NCBI GenBank assembly: GCA_963760435.1
Contig: CAVXDE010000031.1
Coordinates: 124,001 to 188,000 of the forward strand
Direction of reading: 5' to 3'
Origin: JAFAXD01 sp963760435
Lineage (GTDB): Bacteria; Pseudomonadota; Alphaproteobacteria; Rhizobiales; Xanthobacteraceae
Length of the DNA: 64,000 bases
In this document: piece by piece, positions 8,255-17,035 of the stretch
Layout: the number at the start of each line of letters is the position of its first letter
Numbering within the stretch: position 1 is the first letter of the stretch
The notes under the pieces: model-generated
Databases searched by the model: none
The model's input: the letters and a program-made list of their open reading frames with translations, nothing else
What the model was told of the DNA's origin: nothing
Program-made: the position numbers and the translations under genes

Positions 8255-10129
8255 ATGGACACGGCCGCAGGCCCTCGCACCAAGTCGCTCATCGATGCGG
8301 CCGACGAGGTGCGACTGCGGCAAGAGCTGACGCTGGTTGCGCTCGGGAAGCGGCCTGCGGACCGGGCGCTGCGCGTCGGGCGCCTGTTGGATGTCGGCAC
8401 CCGCACCTGGCTCGAAGACTGGGAGATCGTGATCAAGGGCGAGCGCATCGCCTGGGTCGGACCTGCCGGCCAATATTCCGGCGAAGTAGCGGAGCGCCGG
8501 CACGAACCCACGCTGGCAGCCGTCCCGGGGTTTGGCGAAGTCCACAAGCATATTGAGAGCTCGCATCTCACGCCCGAGTGGGAGGCAGCGCTCGTCCTTC
8601 CGCGTGGCAACACCTGGACCTGCGAGGCGAGCCACGAATTCTCCAATGTTGACGGTCCGCACAACCTCGATTTCTGGCTCACCGCGCGCCGGCTTGGCTC
8701 GCCGCTGAAGATCTTTCCACTCCCGGGCTCGGCGGTGCCGCCAACCGCTTACGAATGGGGCGGCGGATATTATGGCTACGACGAGCAACAACAATTTCTC
8801 GATCAGAGCCTGATGGTCGCCGGCCTCGACGAGGTGATGGATTGGCCGGCGGTGTGGAATCCGGAGAACCCGTCCTACAAACGCCTCTGGGGAATGATCG
8901 AAGCGACCTTCGCGGCTCGCGGCGTGGTCGAAGGGCATGCCGCGGGTCTGCGCGATCTCGCGTCGATCAATGCGTTTGCGGCCGCCGGGATTGCCTCTGA
9001 TCACGAAATGCAGACCCCGGAAGAGACCTGGGATAAGCTGACCCGCGGCATCTTCGTTGAGCTTCGTATCTACGCGATGCCGGAGATCATCAAGTTCCTG
9101 CTCGCCAAGGGGTTGGCCGACTGGTCGCAAATTGCGTTCACGACCGACGACCGCAGCGCGTCGCATACGCTTGCGCTCGGTGCGACCGACTACAATGCTC
9201 GACTCGCGATCGAGAGTGGCCTCGCGCCTGAGTTCGCCATCCAGTGCGTTACCATCAATCCGGCGCGGCACATGCGGATCACGCCCTACGTGGGAAGCCT
9301 CGCGCCAGGGCGGTTCGCCGACGTGGTGCTGCTCGAGGACGTGCCGACACTGAAGATCGCGCAAGTCTGGGCCGACGGCGCCCAGGTTTCTGACGGGCCT
9401 CGCTATACCGGCTACGTGCCGCGTATTGATTGGCCGTCGTGGGCGACCGATACAATCAACATCAAGCGCCGGCTGACCGCGGAGGACTTCGCGCTCAAAG
9501 CGCATGCCGGCCGCGACACGATGAAAGCCGCCGTCATTCGCCCGTTTCATTGGCATCCCGATTTCTACACAATGGAGCTACCCGTGCACGATGGTGAGGT
9601 GCAGCGGGATTTTTCAGAGAACATCACCAAGTTCGCCATCGTCGATCGCTTTTCCGGTGACGCCAAGGTCGCGAAAATGTTCTGGCGCGGCTGCGGGCCG
9701 CGTACTCCGGACACGGCGCTTGCCTGCTCCGTGGCGCACGACAAGCACAACATCTGGGTCACCGGTTCGTCTGATGCGGCGATGGCAGCCGCGGTGAACG
9801 CGCTGGTCGAAATCCAAGGCGGCTGGGCGCTGGTCCGCGAAGGAAACCTCGCCGCGACGGTCCGCTTCGAGGTCGGCGGATTGATGAGCTGCCGCCCGGC
9901 CGAGGAGCTCGACGGCGAGATGCAGAACCTCTACGCCGAGGCCCGCAACGTCGAGTGGATGTACGAGCCGACCTACCGGCCGCGTTGGGAGCCCGGCTTC
10001 CCCGAGCGGCTGATGTTTGCAACGCTCACGTGTGCGCCGTGGACCTGGGTGCTGGTTGCGCCGTGCCCGGAAGCACCCGAGGGCTTCATCAACGTCCAGA
10101 CCGGCCAACCGCATCCCGTCGTTTGGTGA
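8255..10129 (+). CDS. Adenine deaminase-like amidohydrolase (divergent)
   Basis: This 624-residue protein has the two-domain layout of bacterial adenine deaminase (Ade): an amidohydrolase barrel and the adenine-deaminase C-terminal domain. Matching blocks are PGFGEVHKHIESS with HxH at 97/99, GHAAGL followed by INAFAAAGIASDHE, TTDDRSASH, ITPYVGSLAPGRFADVVLLED, and the C-terminal HNIWVTGSSDAAMAAAVN. Ade converts adenine to hypoxanthine and ammonia using two metal ions. Several positions differ from what I know of classical Ade: the usual ADPHEIANV reads EASHEFSNV, and the GHxD motif reads GATDYN. It may act on another amino-heterocycle. It sits one base after the creatininase gene and 57 bases before an NCS2 nucleobase permease. 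Confidence 0.82.
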   Translation: MDTAAGPRTKSLIDAADEVRLRQELTLVALGKRPADRALRVGRLLDVGTRTWLEDWEIVIKGERIAWVGPAGQYSGEVAERRHEPTLAAVPGFGEVHKHIESSHLTPEWEAALVLPRGNTWTCEASHEFSNVDGPHNLDFWLTARRLGSPLKIFPLPGSAVPPTAYEWGGGYYGYDEQQQFLDQSLMVAGLDEVMDWPAVWNPENPSYKRLWGMIEATFAARGVVEGHAAGLRDLASINAFAAAGIASDHEMQTPEETWDKLTRGIFVELRIYAMPEIIKFLLAKGLADWSQIAFTTDDRSASHTLALGATDYNARLAIESGLAPEFAIQCVTINPARHMRITPYVGSLAPGRFADVVLLEDVPTLKIAQVWADGAQVSDGPRYTGYVPRIDWPSWATDTINIKRRLTAEDFALKAHAGRDTMKAAVIRPFHWHPDFYTMELPVHDGEVQRDFSENITKFAIVDRFSGDAKVAKMFWRGCGPRTPDTALACSVAHDKHNIWVTGSSDAAMAAAVNALVEIQGGWALVREGNLAATVRFEVGGLMSCRPAEELDGEMQNLYAEARNVEWMYEPTYRPRWEPGFPERLMFATLTCAPWTWVLVAPCPEAPEGFINVQTGQPHPVVW

Positions 10130-10186
10130 GCGCGGCTGTGCTGGCATAAGCTTTGCCACCGGTAAGCGGGACATGAGGAGCGCCGC

Positions 10187-11563
10187 ATGGACGACCAGCC
10201 CACCGCAACCATCGCACCACCAAAACCCAACAGCTGGTTTGACCGCAGGTTCGAGCTGACCGCGCGCAGCACATCGGTGCCACAGGAATTGCTTGCCGGC
10301 GCAACCACGTTTGCGGCCATGGTCTACATCATCGCGGTCAATCCTTCGATCATGGCGAATGCCGGAATGGATCGCGGCGACCTCGTCATCGCCACCGCGC
10401 TCGCCGCGATCTTCGGCTCGGTGATGATGGGCGTGCTGGCGAATCTGCCGCTCGCTGTCGCGCCGGCCATGGGCTCGAACGTGATTTTCGCGTTCGTGAT
10501 CGTCAAACAAATGGGCGCGCCATGGCAGGGCGCGCTCGCCATGGTGGCTTTCACCGGCGTCGTATTTCTGATCCTGTCCCTCTCCAAGCTGCGCGAAAAG
10601 GTTGCCAAGGACGTCCCGGAGGCAATCAAGATCGGCATCCAGGCAGCAGTCGGTGCGCTCATCGTCTTTATCGGACTGCGCGGCGCCGGCTTTGTGGTTC
10701 CCAACCAGTCGACTTATATCGCGATGGGCTCATTAAAGAACCCGGCGGTGATCCTGACGCTGTTGGGAATCCTGCTCACGCCGGTGCTGGTGGTACGCCG
10801 CATTCCCGGTGCTCTCATCATTTCGATCGCCGCACTGACCATCATCGGGTTGTTCGTTCCGCTCAACGACACCAAGATGGTCACGACTGCGCCATCAACG
10901 ATTCTCGCGCTGCCGAAATGGCCGGCCAGCACGTTCCTGGCATTGGATTTCAAGTGGCTGTTCAGCAATTTCATCATTGCGCTGCCGCTCCTCTTCTACT
11001 TCATCTGCGCCGAGTTCTTTTCAACGCTCGCGACCCTGATTGGGGTCACTGGCGCCGCGAACCTGCGCAAGCCGGATGGGTCGATCCCCAGCGCGACCGC
11101 GGCCTTTGCGACCGATGCGACAGCGAGCATCGTCGGACCCATTCTCGGGACCTCGGTCGTGACCGCCTATATCGAGTCGGTGACCGGCGTTCAGGCCGGC
11201 GGTCGCACCGGGCTCACCCCGCTGACGGTCGCGGCTCTGTTCGCGCTCGCGTTGTTCCTTTGGCCCGTATTCGTGATCGTGCCGCCGCAGGCGACGGCGC
11301 CGGCGCTGGTTGTCGTCGGCGTGCTGATGATGCAGGGCCTCGCCCGCATCGATCTCGCTCAGTTCGAGAATACGATTCCGATTGTGCTGACGCTGTTCGT
11401 CACCGTGCTGACCAACAATCTGATCAACGGCATGGCGCTCGGCACATTGAGCTTCATTCTGATCAGTCTCGCAACCGGTCGGGCCCGCGAGATTTCCGGC
11501 GTGATCTGGGGATTAGGCGTGGTGTTTATCGCCTATTTCTACGTGACCACGCGATTGATGTGA
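10187..11563 (+). CDS. NCS2-family nucleobase permease (AzgA/PbuG-like)
   Basis: This 458-residue inner-membrane transporter has twelve or more hydrophobic segments. It opens with the AzgA-type lead WFDRRFELTARSTSVPQELLAGATTF and the first-helix motif VYIIAVNPSIM, followed by PAMGSNVIFAF. The amphipathic motif after ATDATASIVGPILGTSVVTAYIESVTGV aligns with the purine-binding TM8 region. AzgA/PbuG proteins take up adenine, guanine or hypoxanthine with protons. GAGGAG precedes the ATG. The gene follows the deaminase in the same direction, consistent with import of that enzyme's substrate. Its last 51 bases overlap, tail to tail, with the opposite-strand amidohydrolase gene. Confidence 0.9.
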   Translation: MDDQPTATIAPPKPNSWFDRRFELTARSTSVPQELLAGATTFAAMVYIIAVNPSIMANAGMDRGDLVIATALAAIFGSVMMGVLANLPLAVAPAMGSNVIFAFVIVKQMGAPWQGALAMVAFTGVVFLILSLSKLREKVAKDVPEAIKIGIQAAVGALIVFIGLRGAGFVVPNQSTYIAMGSLKNPAVILTLLGILLTPVLVVRRIPGALIISIAALTIIGLFVPLNDTKMVTTAPSTILALPKWPASTFLALDFKWLFSNFIIALPLLFYFICAEFFSTLATLIGVTGAANLRKPDGSIPSATAAFATDATASIVGPILGTSVVTAYIESVTGVQAGGRTGLTPLTVAALFALALFLWPVFVIVPPQATAPALVVVGVLMMQGLARIDLAQFENTIPIVLTLFVTVLTNNLINGMALGTLSFILISLATGRAREISGVIWGLGVVFIAYFYVTTRLM

Positions 11564-12907
11564 TCCGGGCGTGTTCTTGAACAGATAGTCAAGCTCACGG
11601 TAGTCCGGAAGCGCACGATCGATCGCGCGGCCATTGACCAGCACGATGCGGTCGTGCTGCGGGCGTGAGAGCAATTCCTGGATGGTGCGGGCGCGCGTGA
11701 GCACCAGATCGGCGGATAGCCCGGTCGCAATGCGACCATGCTGGCGGAAGCCGGCGATCTCAGCGGGCGCGAGGCCAAACAGCCGCAACCAGGGCCGATC
11801 GGAATGATCGAGCTGCAGGATGCGGGTCGCCTCGCGAAACACTTCCAGCATGTCGAGATCGCCATAGGCGTGGAACGGGTCACGCGTGTTGTCGCTCGCC
11901 ACCGCGACGGCAACTCCGGCCGCGTCAAGCTCATGCAGCGGCGCTACGGCGCGCAGCCGCGGCGTGCGGCCGGGACTGCGATCCTGCAGGTACATGTTGA
12001 CCATAGGAAGTGAGACCACGGCTACATTCGCTTCACCGAGCAGCCCGATGACGCGCGCGCGATGGTCATCCTCCGCAAGCGTGAGCGAACAACAGTGCCC
12101 GACGACGATCCGGCCCATGAAGCGGTGACGTATGGCGGCGAGCGCGATGCGCTCGAGACTGCACGCGTCAGGTGACGTGCTCTCGTCAACGTGTAGATCA
12201 AGATCGAGCCCGTGGGCCGCCGCCATCGCAAAGGTGCGATCGAGGGCCAGCTCGAGCTTCGGGCCCGGCGCCTCGCCCAGAAATGTGATGCCGCCGAGCT
12301 TGCCGCCGTGACGGGCAACAGTGTTCACGAGCATGCGAAACTGCGGCTCGTCATCGACGGCAACTTCAGTCGGGAACAGGGCAACGGCTTGCAGCGCGAT
12401 GCGATCCTTCCAAGCCTCGCGCATCTCGGCAAATACCGGCCAGGAAATTGCTGCCTGCTTGCCGAGTGAATCGAGGTGCGTACGCAGTGCCGCCGTGCCG
12501 TGCGCGTACGCGCAACGCAGCGAGAAATCCATCCGCGCGCGCACGTCCTCGGCGGTCCAGTTTGCCTCACGGTCCTCCGCCACCGCCGTGCGAGCAGCAA
12601 AGAAGGTGCCGTCCTGATTGGGGTGGCGCGGCCAGATGTGACCCTTGTCGATGTGCGTGTGAATGTCGACGAAGCGCGGCAACGCGATCCCATCGCGCAG
12701 GTCGAGCGTGGGCGCATCGGCAGCCGGAATAGCGCCACCCGGCGGGTTCAGCGCCGCGATGCGGCCGCCCTCAATGAGGATTTCGCATGCCGCAAACCGA
12801 TCGGCATCCCCAGTCTTCTCGAGCTCAGGTGCAAGGTCGACCGGAAGGCGGGCATTGATGATGCGATAGCGCTCTGCTGACGGAATGGTGACGAAATCGT
12901 GGGACAT
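11513..12907 (-). CDS. Cytosine deaminase-like amidohydrolase
   Basis: This is a metal-dependent amidohydrolase of about 464 residues, in the cytosine deaminase / N-isopropylammelide hydrolase branch. It shows RFVDIHTHIDKGHIWPR (H83, H85), TALRTHLDS, LDLHVDES with the third metal histidine, IVVGHCCSL, and the catalytic aspartate in AVASDNTRDPF. These enzymes hydrolyse exocyclic or ring amino groups of pyrimidines and triazines. I place the start at the ATG at 12907, where family similarity begins. Longer starts at 12949 or 13042 would add an unconserved tail and run into the divergent RidA gene. Its neighbourhood is a permease, an adenine-deaminase-like enzyme and RidA. Confidence 0.85.
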   Translation of the reverse strand: MSHDFVTIPSAERYRIINARLPVDLAPELEKTGDADRFAACEILIEGGRIAALNPPGGAIPAADAPTLDLRDGIALPRFVDIHTHIDKGHIWPRHPNQDGTFFAARTAVAEDREANWTAEDVRARMDFSLRCAYAHGTAALRTHLDSLGKQAAISWPVFAEMREAWKDRIALQAVALFPTEVAVDDEPQFRMLVNTVARHGGKLGGITFLGEAPGPKLELALDRTFAMAAAHGLDLDLHVDESTSPDACSLERIALAAIRHRFMGRIVVGHCCSLTLAEDDHRARVIGLLGEANVAVVSLPMVNMYLQDRSPGRTPRLRAVAPLHELDAAGVAVAVASDNTRDPFHAYGDLDMLEVFREATRILQLDHSDRPWLRLFGLAPAEIAGFRQHGRIATGLSADLVLTRARTIQELLSRPQHDRIVLVNGRAIDRALPDYRELDYLFKNTPGSHQSRGHVEIGDKHHA

Positions 12908-13016
12908 CGGGACCTTGATCTGGGTTGTCGGATTACTTTGCCGACGCATCGCTCGTGACTCAACGATTGTTTTTGCGCATGCTTGCTGATCCTTTTCGCA
13001 CGTCAGAGCCTCATCC

Positions 13017-13409
13017 ATGCATCGTTCCATAAATCCGGCCACTATCCCTCCGCCCTTGGCGCGCTACAGCCATGGCATCCTGGTCCCGCCCGGTGCGGCG
13101 CTCCTCGTCACCTCCGGACAGCTGGGCATCGCGCCCGGCGATCAGGTTCCGGATGATGTCGAAGCGCAATGCGTGCTGTGCTTCGAGAACATCAAGGCGA
13201 TTTTGGCCGGCGCCGGAATGACTTTCGCCGACGTCATCCGCTTCAATGCGTTCGTGACCGACCGCGCGTTCTTTCCGATCTACGGCGCCGTGCGCAGCCG
13301 CTACGTGGAGGGGGACGCGTTCGCGTCGACGCTTGTAATCGTGTCGGGGTTTACCCGCCCCGAGTTCAAGGTCGAGGTCGAGATCACCGCCGCCAAGGTG
13401 GCCAGGTAA
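13017..13409 (+). CDS. RidA/YjgF/UK114-family protein
   Basis: This 130-residue trimeric-fold protein has the pattern SHGILVPPGAALLVTSGQLG, then CFENIKAILAGAGMTFADVI and a C-terminal RPEFKVEVEITA. RidA proteins hydrolyse reactive enamine/imine intermediates and free ammonia. Members beside catabolic operons often finish deamination steps in pyrimidine or amino-compound degradation. An arginine precedes the closing P-x-F-x-V-E motif, as in many enzymatically active Rid proteins. The gene is divergent from the cytosine-deaminase-like gene with about 110 bases between starts, so both may share a control region. Only three bases separate its stop from that of the convergent porin gene. Confidence 0.88.
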   Translation: MHRSINPATIPPPLARYSHGILVPPGAALLVTSGQLGIAPGDQVPDDVEAQCVLCFENIKAILAGAGMTFADVIRFNAFVTDRAFFPIYGAVRSRYVEGDAFASTLVIVSGFTRPEFKVEVEITAAKVAR

Positions 13410-13412
13410 ACT

Positions 13413-15464
13413 TCAAAAGTCGGCGTGCAGCCGGGTGGCGATGATTGATACGGGCCCGCGGTCGCGATTGTAGGCCGGGTTGTTGACGAACTGATAATCC
13501 AGCGTGACGTGCCACAGTGATGAGAGGTTATAGCGATAATAGGCTTCCAGGATCTGCTCCGGGCCCGGGTGTGGAAGCGCGCCGTCGCCGATCACGATGC
13601 CGAGCCCGCCGGCGTTGAAGTACGCCTGATGGGCTTTTGTGATGGTGTTGACGTTGCCGGCAAGCCCGAAAGTGTCGTCCGGTCGGCCCCAAGGCTTGCC
13701 GGATTGCGAAAGTCCGATGGTGGCGGTCCGGTCGATATCGGTGATCTCGTAATCCTGGACGTTGCCATTGGCGATGCCGGCGCGCGCGAAGATGCCGAGA
13801 TCGGGCGTGATCTGCTGCTCGAGGTTGCCGCCGATTCCGCTGCGACTCCTCCCTTGGCGCACCAGAGAAACGTTGGCCGGCTCGCCAGTCAGCTGTGAGA
13901 GCGATACGGCCGCATTGTAGGTGCCCATGTTGCCGCGGCTGAAATAGTACGTGAACAGGATTTTGCCGGGCTGTCCCAACAGGTCGTAGCGACGCTCCAA
14001 TTCGCCGACCCACTGGAACTCATGAAAGCCGGGATCGAGCTCGACGCCCGCCGATATGCGCGAGAGATCAAAATAACCACCGCGCAGGGTCCACGGCCCT
14101 TGGTACCACTCGGTTGCGACCCCATAGGTGTAGCCGAACGCATCGGATGCGTAATCGTAGGTTCCGGTGGAGACGACGGCGAGGTTCATGAAATCCTGGC
14201 GCGCATCCTGCGCGTATTTGTTCAGGTCGAAGATGTCGCCGGTCGCAAACTTCCCGGCCGTGACCACCACGCGGTTCTCGGTCTCGGTCATGGCGAACTG
14301 GTTGAGATCCGCATCGACCTTGTGGACGTCACCGCCGAGATCGAAGGTCTGCTGGAAAAACGCACGCTGGATGCGTGCAAAGGGATAGCTCGAGCCCTTG
14401 CTCGGATCGTTGTTCACAAACCCCGCAACACCGTGGAAGTCGCTCAAGGCAAAACCCTGGTCGATTTCCGGGTTGATCCAGATCTCGGCGCCTCGCCACG
14501 GACGCAGGCCGGCATAGAGGGTTACGTCCCAGCCCTCACGGCCCGAGTTTGAGGCCAAGCTATTGGCGCCTTGATAGGGTGAGCGAAACGGCGCTGCGTA
14601 TTGGCTGATGAACGTTGTTTGTGCATGGAAGGCCACGTCCTCCAAGGCCGGGGCCAGATTGTCGGCCGTTATTTTGCTCCATCCGGCGCTGTCGCTCGGG
14701 AGTCGATAGTTTAACCCGAACCGGAGCTCCGAGACGGTAAAGTTGGCATTCACACGTTGGGCGACGGTCGAGAGCGTCGAGCTCTGATGAGTGAAATCGG
14801 TGAAGAGATATTCAGTCCGGGCGGTCCAGTTCGGGGCGAACGGAAACTCGACACCGGCGCCGATGGTCCAGCCCAGACGCCAGAATAGGTGGTTATCGAG
14901 GACCGGTCGTCGGAGCGTGCGGCTCGAAATCTCGGCTTCGGTGTCATCGAAGAAGACGCGGTTGAAGCTCCAGGCAAAACCGCCGGTCGTATAAGGCAGC
15001 CAGTTGCCCACGGCATACCCGATCCGGCCGCGCACGCTGCCGGCCATCACCATCTCCTCGCCATAGGCGGTTGGTCCGAGGGTTGGCGAGGCAAAGCGCT
15101 GGTCGGCACCGATCAGGCTTGGCACCTTGAGATCGGTCTCCGCGCCGACCACGATACGCGACGGGAGCATGAGGTTGTACCCGCCCTGCAGCCCGATGAA
15201 ATAGCTCCCCGTTCCGGTCCAGGGATTGAACGGCTGGTAGAGAGCCTGCGTGCCTCCCACGGGTGGTGTCAATCCATTGGTCTCAGTCGCGCTCCAACTC
15301 GAGCGTCCGGCCGCGTAGCCGAGGTGACCGCCCATGTAGAAGCCGGTCCAATCGGGCGGGTTGGAGTTGGGGGCCGCAACGGCAGGGGCAGGACGGTCAG
15401 CCGCATGCGCAGCCGCGGGCACGAGCCCGAGCAGCACAATCCCGGCAAGACAAAGCGCCCGCAC
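13413..15464 (-). CDS. Double-barrel outer-membrane protein: Omp25-like N-terminal barrel plus OprB-type carbohydrate porin
   Basis: This 683-residue protein has a Sec signal peptide (MRALCLAGIVLLGLVPAAAHA). Residues about 35-260 resemble the eight-stranded rhizobial Omp25/Omp31 porin-like barrel: DWTGFYMGGHLGYAAG, then GLQGGYN, VRGRIGYAVGNWLPYTTGGFAW and TARTEYLFTDF, closing with LRFGLNYRL. Residues about 290-683 resemble the OprB carbohydrate-selective porin: GREGWDVTLYAG, NPEIDQGFALSDFHGVAGFVN, ENRVVVTAGKFATGDIFD, and a last strand ending in F. Fused proteins of this size are, to my knowledge, seen in Hyphomicrobiales. A terminal phenylalanine fits BAM-dependent insertion. The cargo is unknown. 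Confidence 0.87.
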   Translation of the reverse strand: MRALCLAGIVLLGLVPAAAHAADRPAPAVAAPNSNPPDWTGFYMGGHLGYAAGRSSWSATETNGLTPPVGGTQALYQPFNPWTGTGSYFIGLQGGYNLMLPSRIVVGAETDLKVPSLIGADQRFASPTLGPTAYGEEMVMAGSVRGRIGYAVGNWLPYTTGGFAWSFNRVFFDDTEAEISSRTLRRPVLDNHLFWRLGWTIGAGVEFPFAPNWTARTEYLFTDFTHQSSTLSTVAQRVNANFTVSELRFGLNYRLPSDSAGWSKITADNLAPALEDVAFHAQTTFISQYAAPFRSPYQGANSLASNSGREGWDVTLYAGLRPWRGAEIWINPEIDQGFALSDFHGVAGFVNNDPSKGSSYPFARIQRAFFQQTFDLGGDVHKVDADLNQFAMTETENRVVVTAGKFATGDIFDLNKYAQDARQDFMNLAVVSTGTYDYASDAFGYTYGVATEWYQGPWTLRGGYFDLSRISAGVELDPGFHEFQWVGELERRYDLLGQPGKILFTYYFSRGNMGTYNAAVSLSQLTGEPANVSLVRQGRSRSGIGGNLEQQITPDLGIFARAGIANGNVQDYEITDIDRTATIGLSQSGKPWGRPDDTFGLAGNVNTITKAHQAYFNAGGLGIVIGDGALPHPGPEQILEAYYRYNLSSLWHVTLDYQFVNNPAYNRDRGPVSIIATRLHADF

Positions 15465-15791
15465 GATTGCCCCCGTAATCCGCGGCCGATTTCCCGTCCA
15501 AAAGCACGGCCTTCCAAAACCCCGTATGGAAGGCGACTCCGCAGGTGCCCGTAAATTCCAGCGACCCCGCCGGTCCGCGCCCCGATACCGATCCCATTAA
15601 TGACACACAGCGCGCCGGAGCGGCGTATCGTTTCGGTTTGCAGTGCAGCGCCGATGACGATTTTCTCGGGCCGGTGTGTTCGTGCCACAAACGACTCAAG
15701 GCAGCGTGAAACTTTGTTATTGGCCACGCCCCGCGAGCGTTCTTATCTTTGCACTGCGGCGACGGGCGCCGCCCGAACGGGAGGACAACCG
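15465..15791. promoter_or_regulatory. Divergent intergenic region between porin and msrA
   Basis: About 327 bases without a supported gene. Promoters for the leftward porin and the rightward msrA-msrB pair should lie here. An in-frame extension of msrA back to 15600 exists but looks unlike protein (no conserved pattern). The only site I can name is the msrA ribosome site GGGAGG at 15779-15784, seven bases before its ATG. Confidence 0.5.
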
Positions 15792-16508
15792 ATGCCGATT
15801 AAACGCATACTGATGGTCGCAGCGGCAGCCGCCGCCCTGGTCAGTGGTTGGCAGGTCGTTTTTGGCCCAGGCGTCTCGGCGGAGCCGGCGACTGTTGTCC
15901 CGGCACCGGCGCTGGATGCGCCCGCAACCAATGCGTCCGGCCCACAAACGGTCGTGCTTGCCGGCGGCTGTTTCTGGGGTGTGCAGGCCGTGTTCCAGCA
16001 CACCAAGGGCGTCATCAAGGCCGTATCAGGTTACGCGGGCGGTTCTAAGGACACCGCAGAGTATGAGACCGTCAGCACGGGCCGCACCGGCCACGCCGAA
16101 TCCGTTGCGGTGACGTTCGACCCCAGCGTGGTCAGCTATGGGACGATCCTTCAGATCTATTTTTCGGTCGCGCACGACCCAACAGAGCTCAATCGTCAGG
16201 GTCCCGATGAAGGTACGCAATATCGGTCGGAAATCTTCGCCCAAAACGATGAGCAGAAACGGGTTGCCGAGGCCTACGTGGCCCAACTGGGCAAAGCCGG
16301 CGTGTTCAAGGAGCCGATCGTGACCAAGATCAGTGCCGGCGCCGCCTTCTATCCGGCCGAAGCCTATCACCAGGACTACGCAACCCTGCATCCGAGTAAT
16401 ATGTATATCGTGTTCAACGATCTGCCGAAGATCGAGAACCTGAAGCGGGTTTTCCCGGACCGCTACCAGGCCACGCCCGTGCTGGTCTCGGCCCGCGCGA
16501 CGAACTGA
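15792..16508 (+). CDS. msrA: Exported peptide methionine sulfoxide reductase A
   Basis: MsrA reduces the S-epimer of methionine sulfoxide in proteins. The protein has 238 residues. The first 30 (MPIKRILMVAAAAAALVSGW and following) form a signal peptide or membrane anchor, followed by a Pro/Ala-rich linker, so the enzyme probably works in the periplasm. The catalytic motif GCFWG is at residues 59-63 with the nucleophile C60. The substrate-binding blocks SGYAGG and YPAEAYHQDY are intact. No resolving cysteine near the C-terminus is evident, so regeneration may need another thiol partner. The ATG at 15792 has GGGAGG seven bases upstream. The gene msrB follows after 23 bases. Confidence 0.93.
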   Translation: MPIKRILMVAAAAAALVSGWQVVFGPGVSAEPATVVPAPALDAPATNASGPQTVVLAGGCFWGVQAVFQHTKGVIKAVSGYAGGSKDTAEYETVSTGRTGHAESVAVTFDPSVVSYGTILQIYFSVAHDPTELNRQGPDEGTQYRSEIFAQNDEQKRVAEAYVAQLGKAGVFKEPIVTKISAGAAFYPAEAYHQDYATLHPSNMYIVFNDLPKIENLKRVFPDRYQATPVLVSARATN

Positions 16509-16531
16509 TTTCCGGCTGGAAGGAGGCAAAC

Positions 16532-16942
16532 GTGCTGGACAAACAATATCCCGTGACCCACACCGATGCGGAATGGCGGCGTCTGCTCACCCCTGAACAA
16601 TATGAAGTGATGCGCGGCCACGGCACTGAACGCCCCGGAAGTTGCGCGCTCAATCACGAGAAACGCAGTGGCATGTTCAGCTGCGTCGGCTGCGGGCAGC
16701 CCTTGTTCAAATCGATGAAGAAATTCGAGAGCGGCACCGGCTGGCCAAGTTTCAATGACCCGCAACCCGGTGCGGTCGAGAGCACCGAGGATCGCAGCTA
16801 CGGAATGATCCGCACCGAGGTGCATTGCAGCCGCTGCGGCAGCCATCTTGGCCACGTATTCCCGGATGGACCACCGCCCACGCACTTGCGCTATTGCATC
16901 AATGGCGTTGCGCTGAATTTCACGCCCGACGCGGCGAGCTGA
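16532..16942 (+). CDS. msrB: Peptide methionine-(R)-S-oxide reductase B
   Basis: MsrB reduces the R-epimer of methionine sulfoxide and so complements MsrA. The 136-residue protein has two zinc-binding CxxC pairs (C51/C54 in SCVGCGQPLF, C99/C102 in HCSRCGSHLGHVF), the SGTGWPSF block, and the nucleophile C122 in RYCINGVAL. No signal peptide is visible, so unlike the adjacent MsrA it should be cytoplasmic unless exported in some other way. The start (GTG at 16532) follows GGAAGGAGG. It is very probably co-transcribed with msrA. Confidence 0.93.
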   Translation: MLDKQYPVTHTDAEWRRLLTPEQYEVMRGHGTERPGSCALNHEKRSGMFSCVGCGQPLFKSMKKFESGTGWPSFNDPQPGAVESTEDRSYGMIRTEVHCSRCGSHLGHVFPDGPPPTHLRYCINGVALNFTPDAAS

Positions 16943-17035
16943 AGCTCGACAAATCGCGCTTCCAAACCCCCGCTGGCGCGTCTCGTGCGGCTGTGCTTTG
17001 TCTCCGCCGCACGAAACGTAGCTTGGCTGGATTTC

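Noticed and set aside
8204..9556. Open frame of 450 codons on the minus strand
   Set aside because: Antisense to the adenine-deaminase-like gene; rich in Arg/His/Gly in the manner of GC-rich shadow frames.
10522..11580. Open frame of 352 codons on the plus strand inside the permease
   Set aside because: Out of frame with the permease, no hydrophobic helices and an arginine-rich composition.
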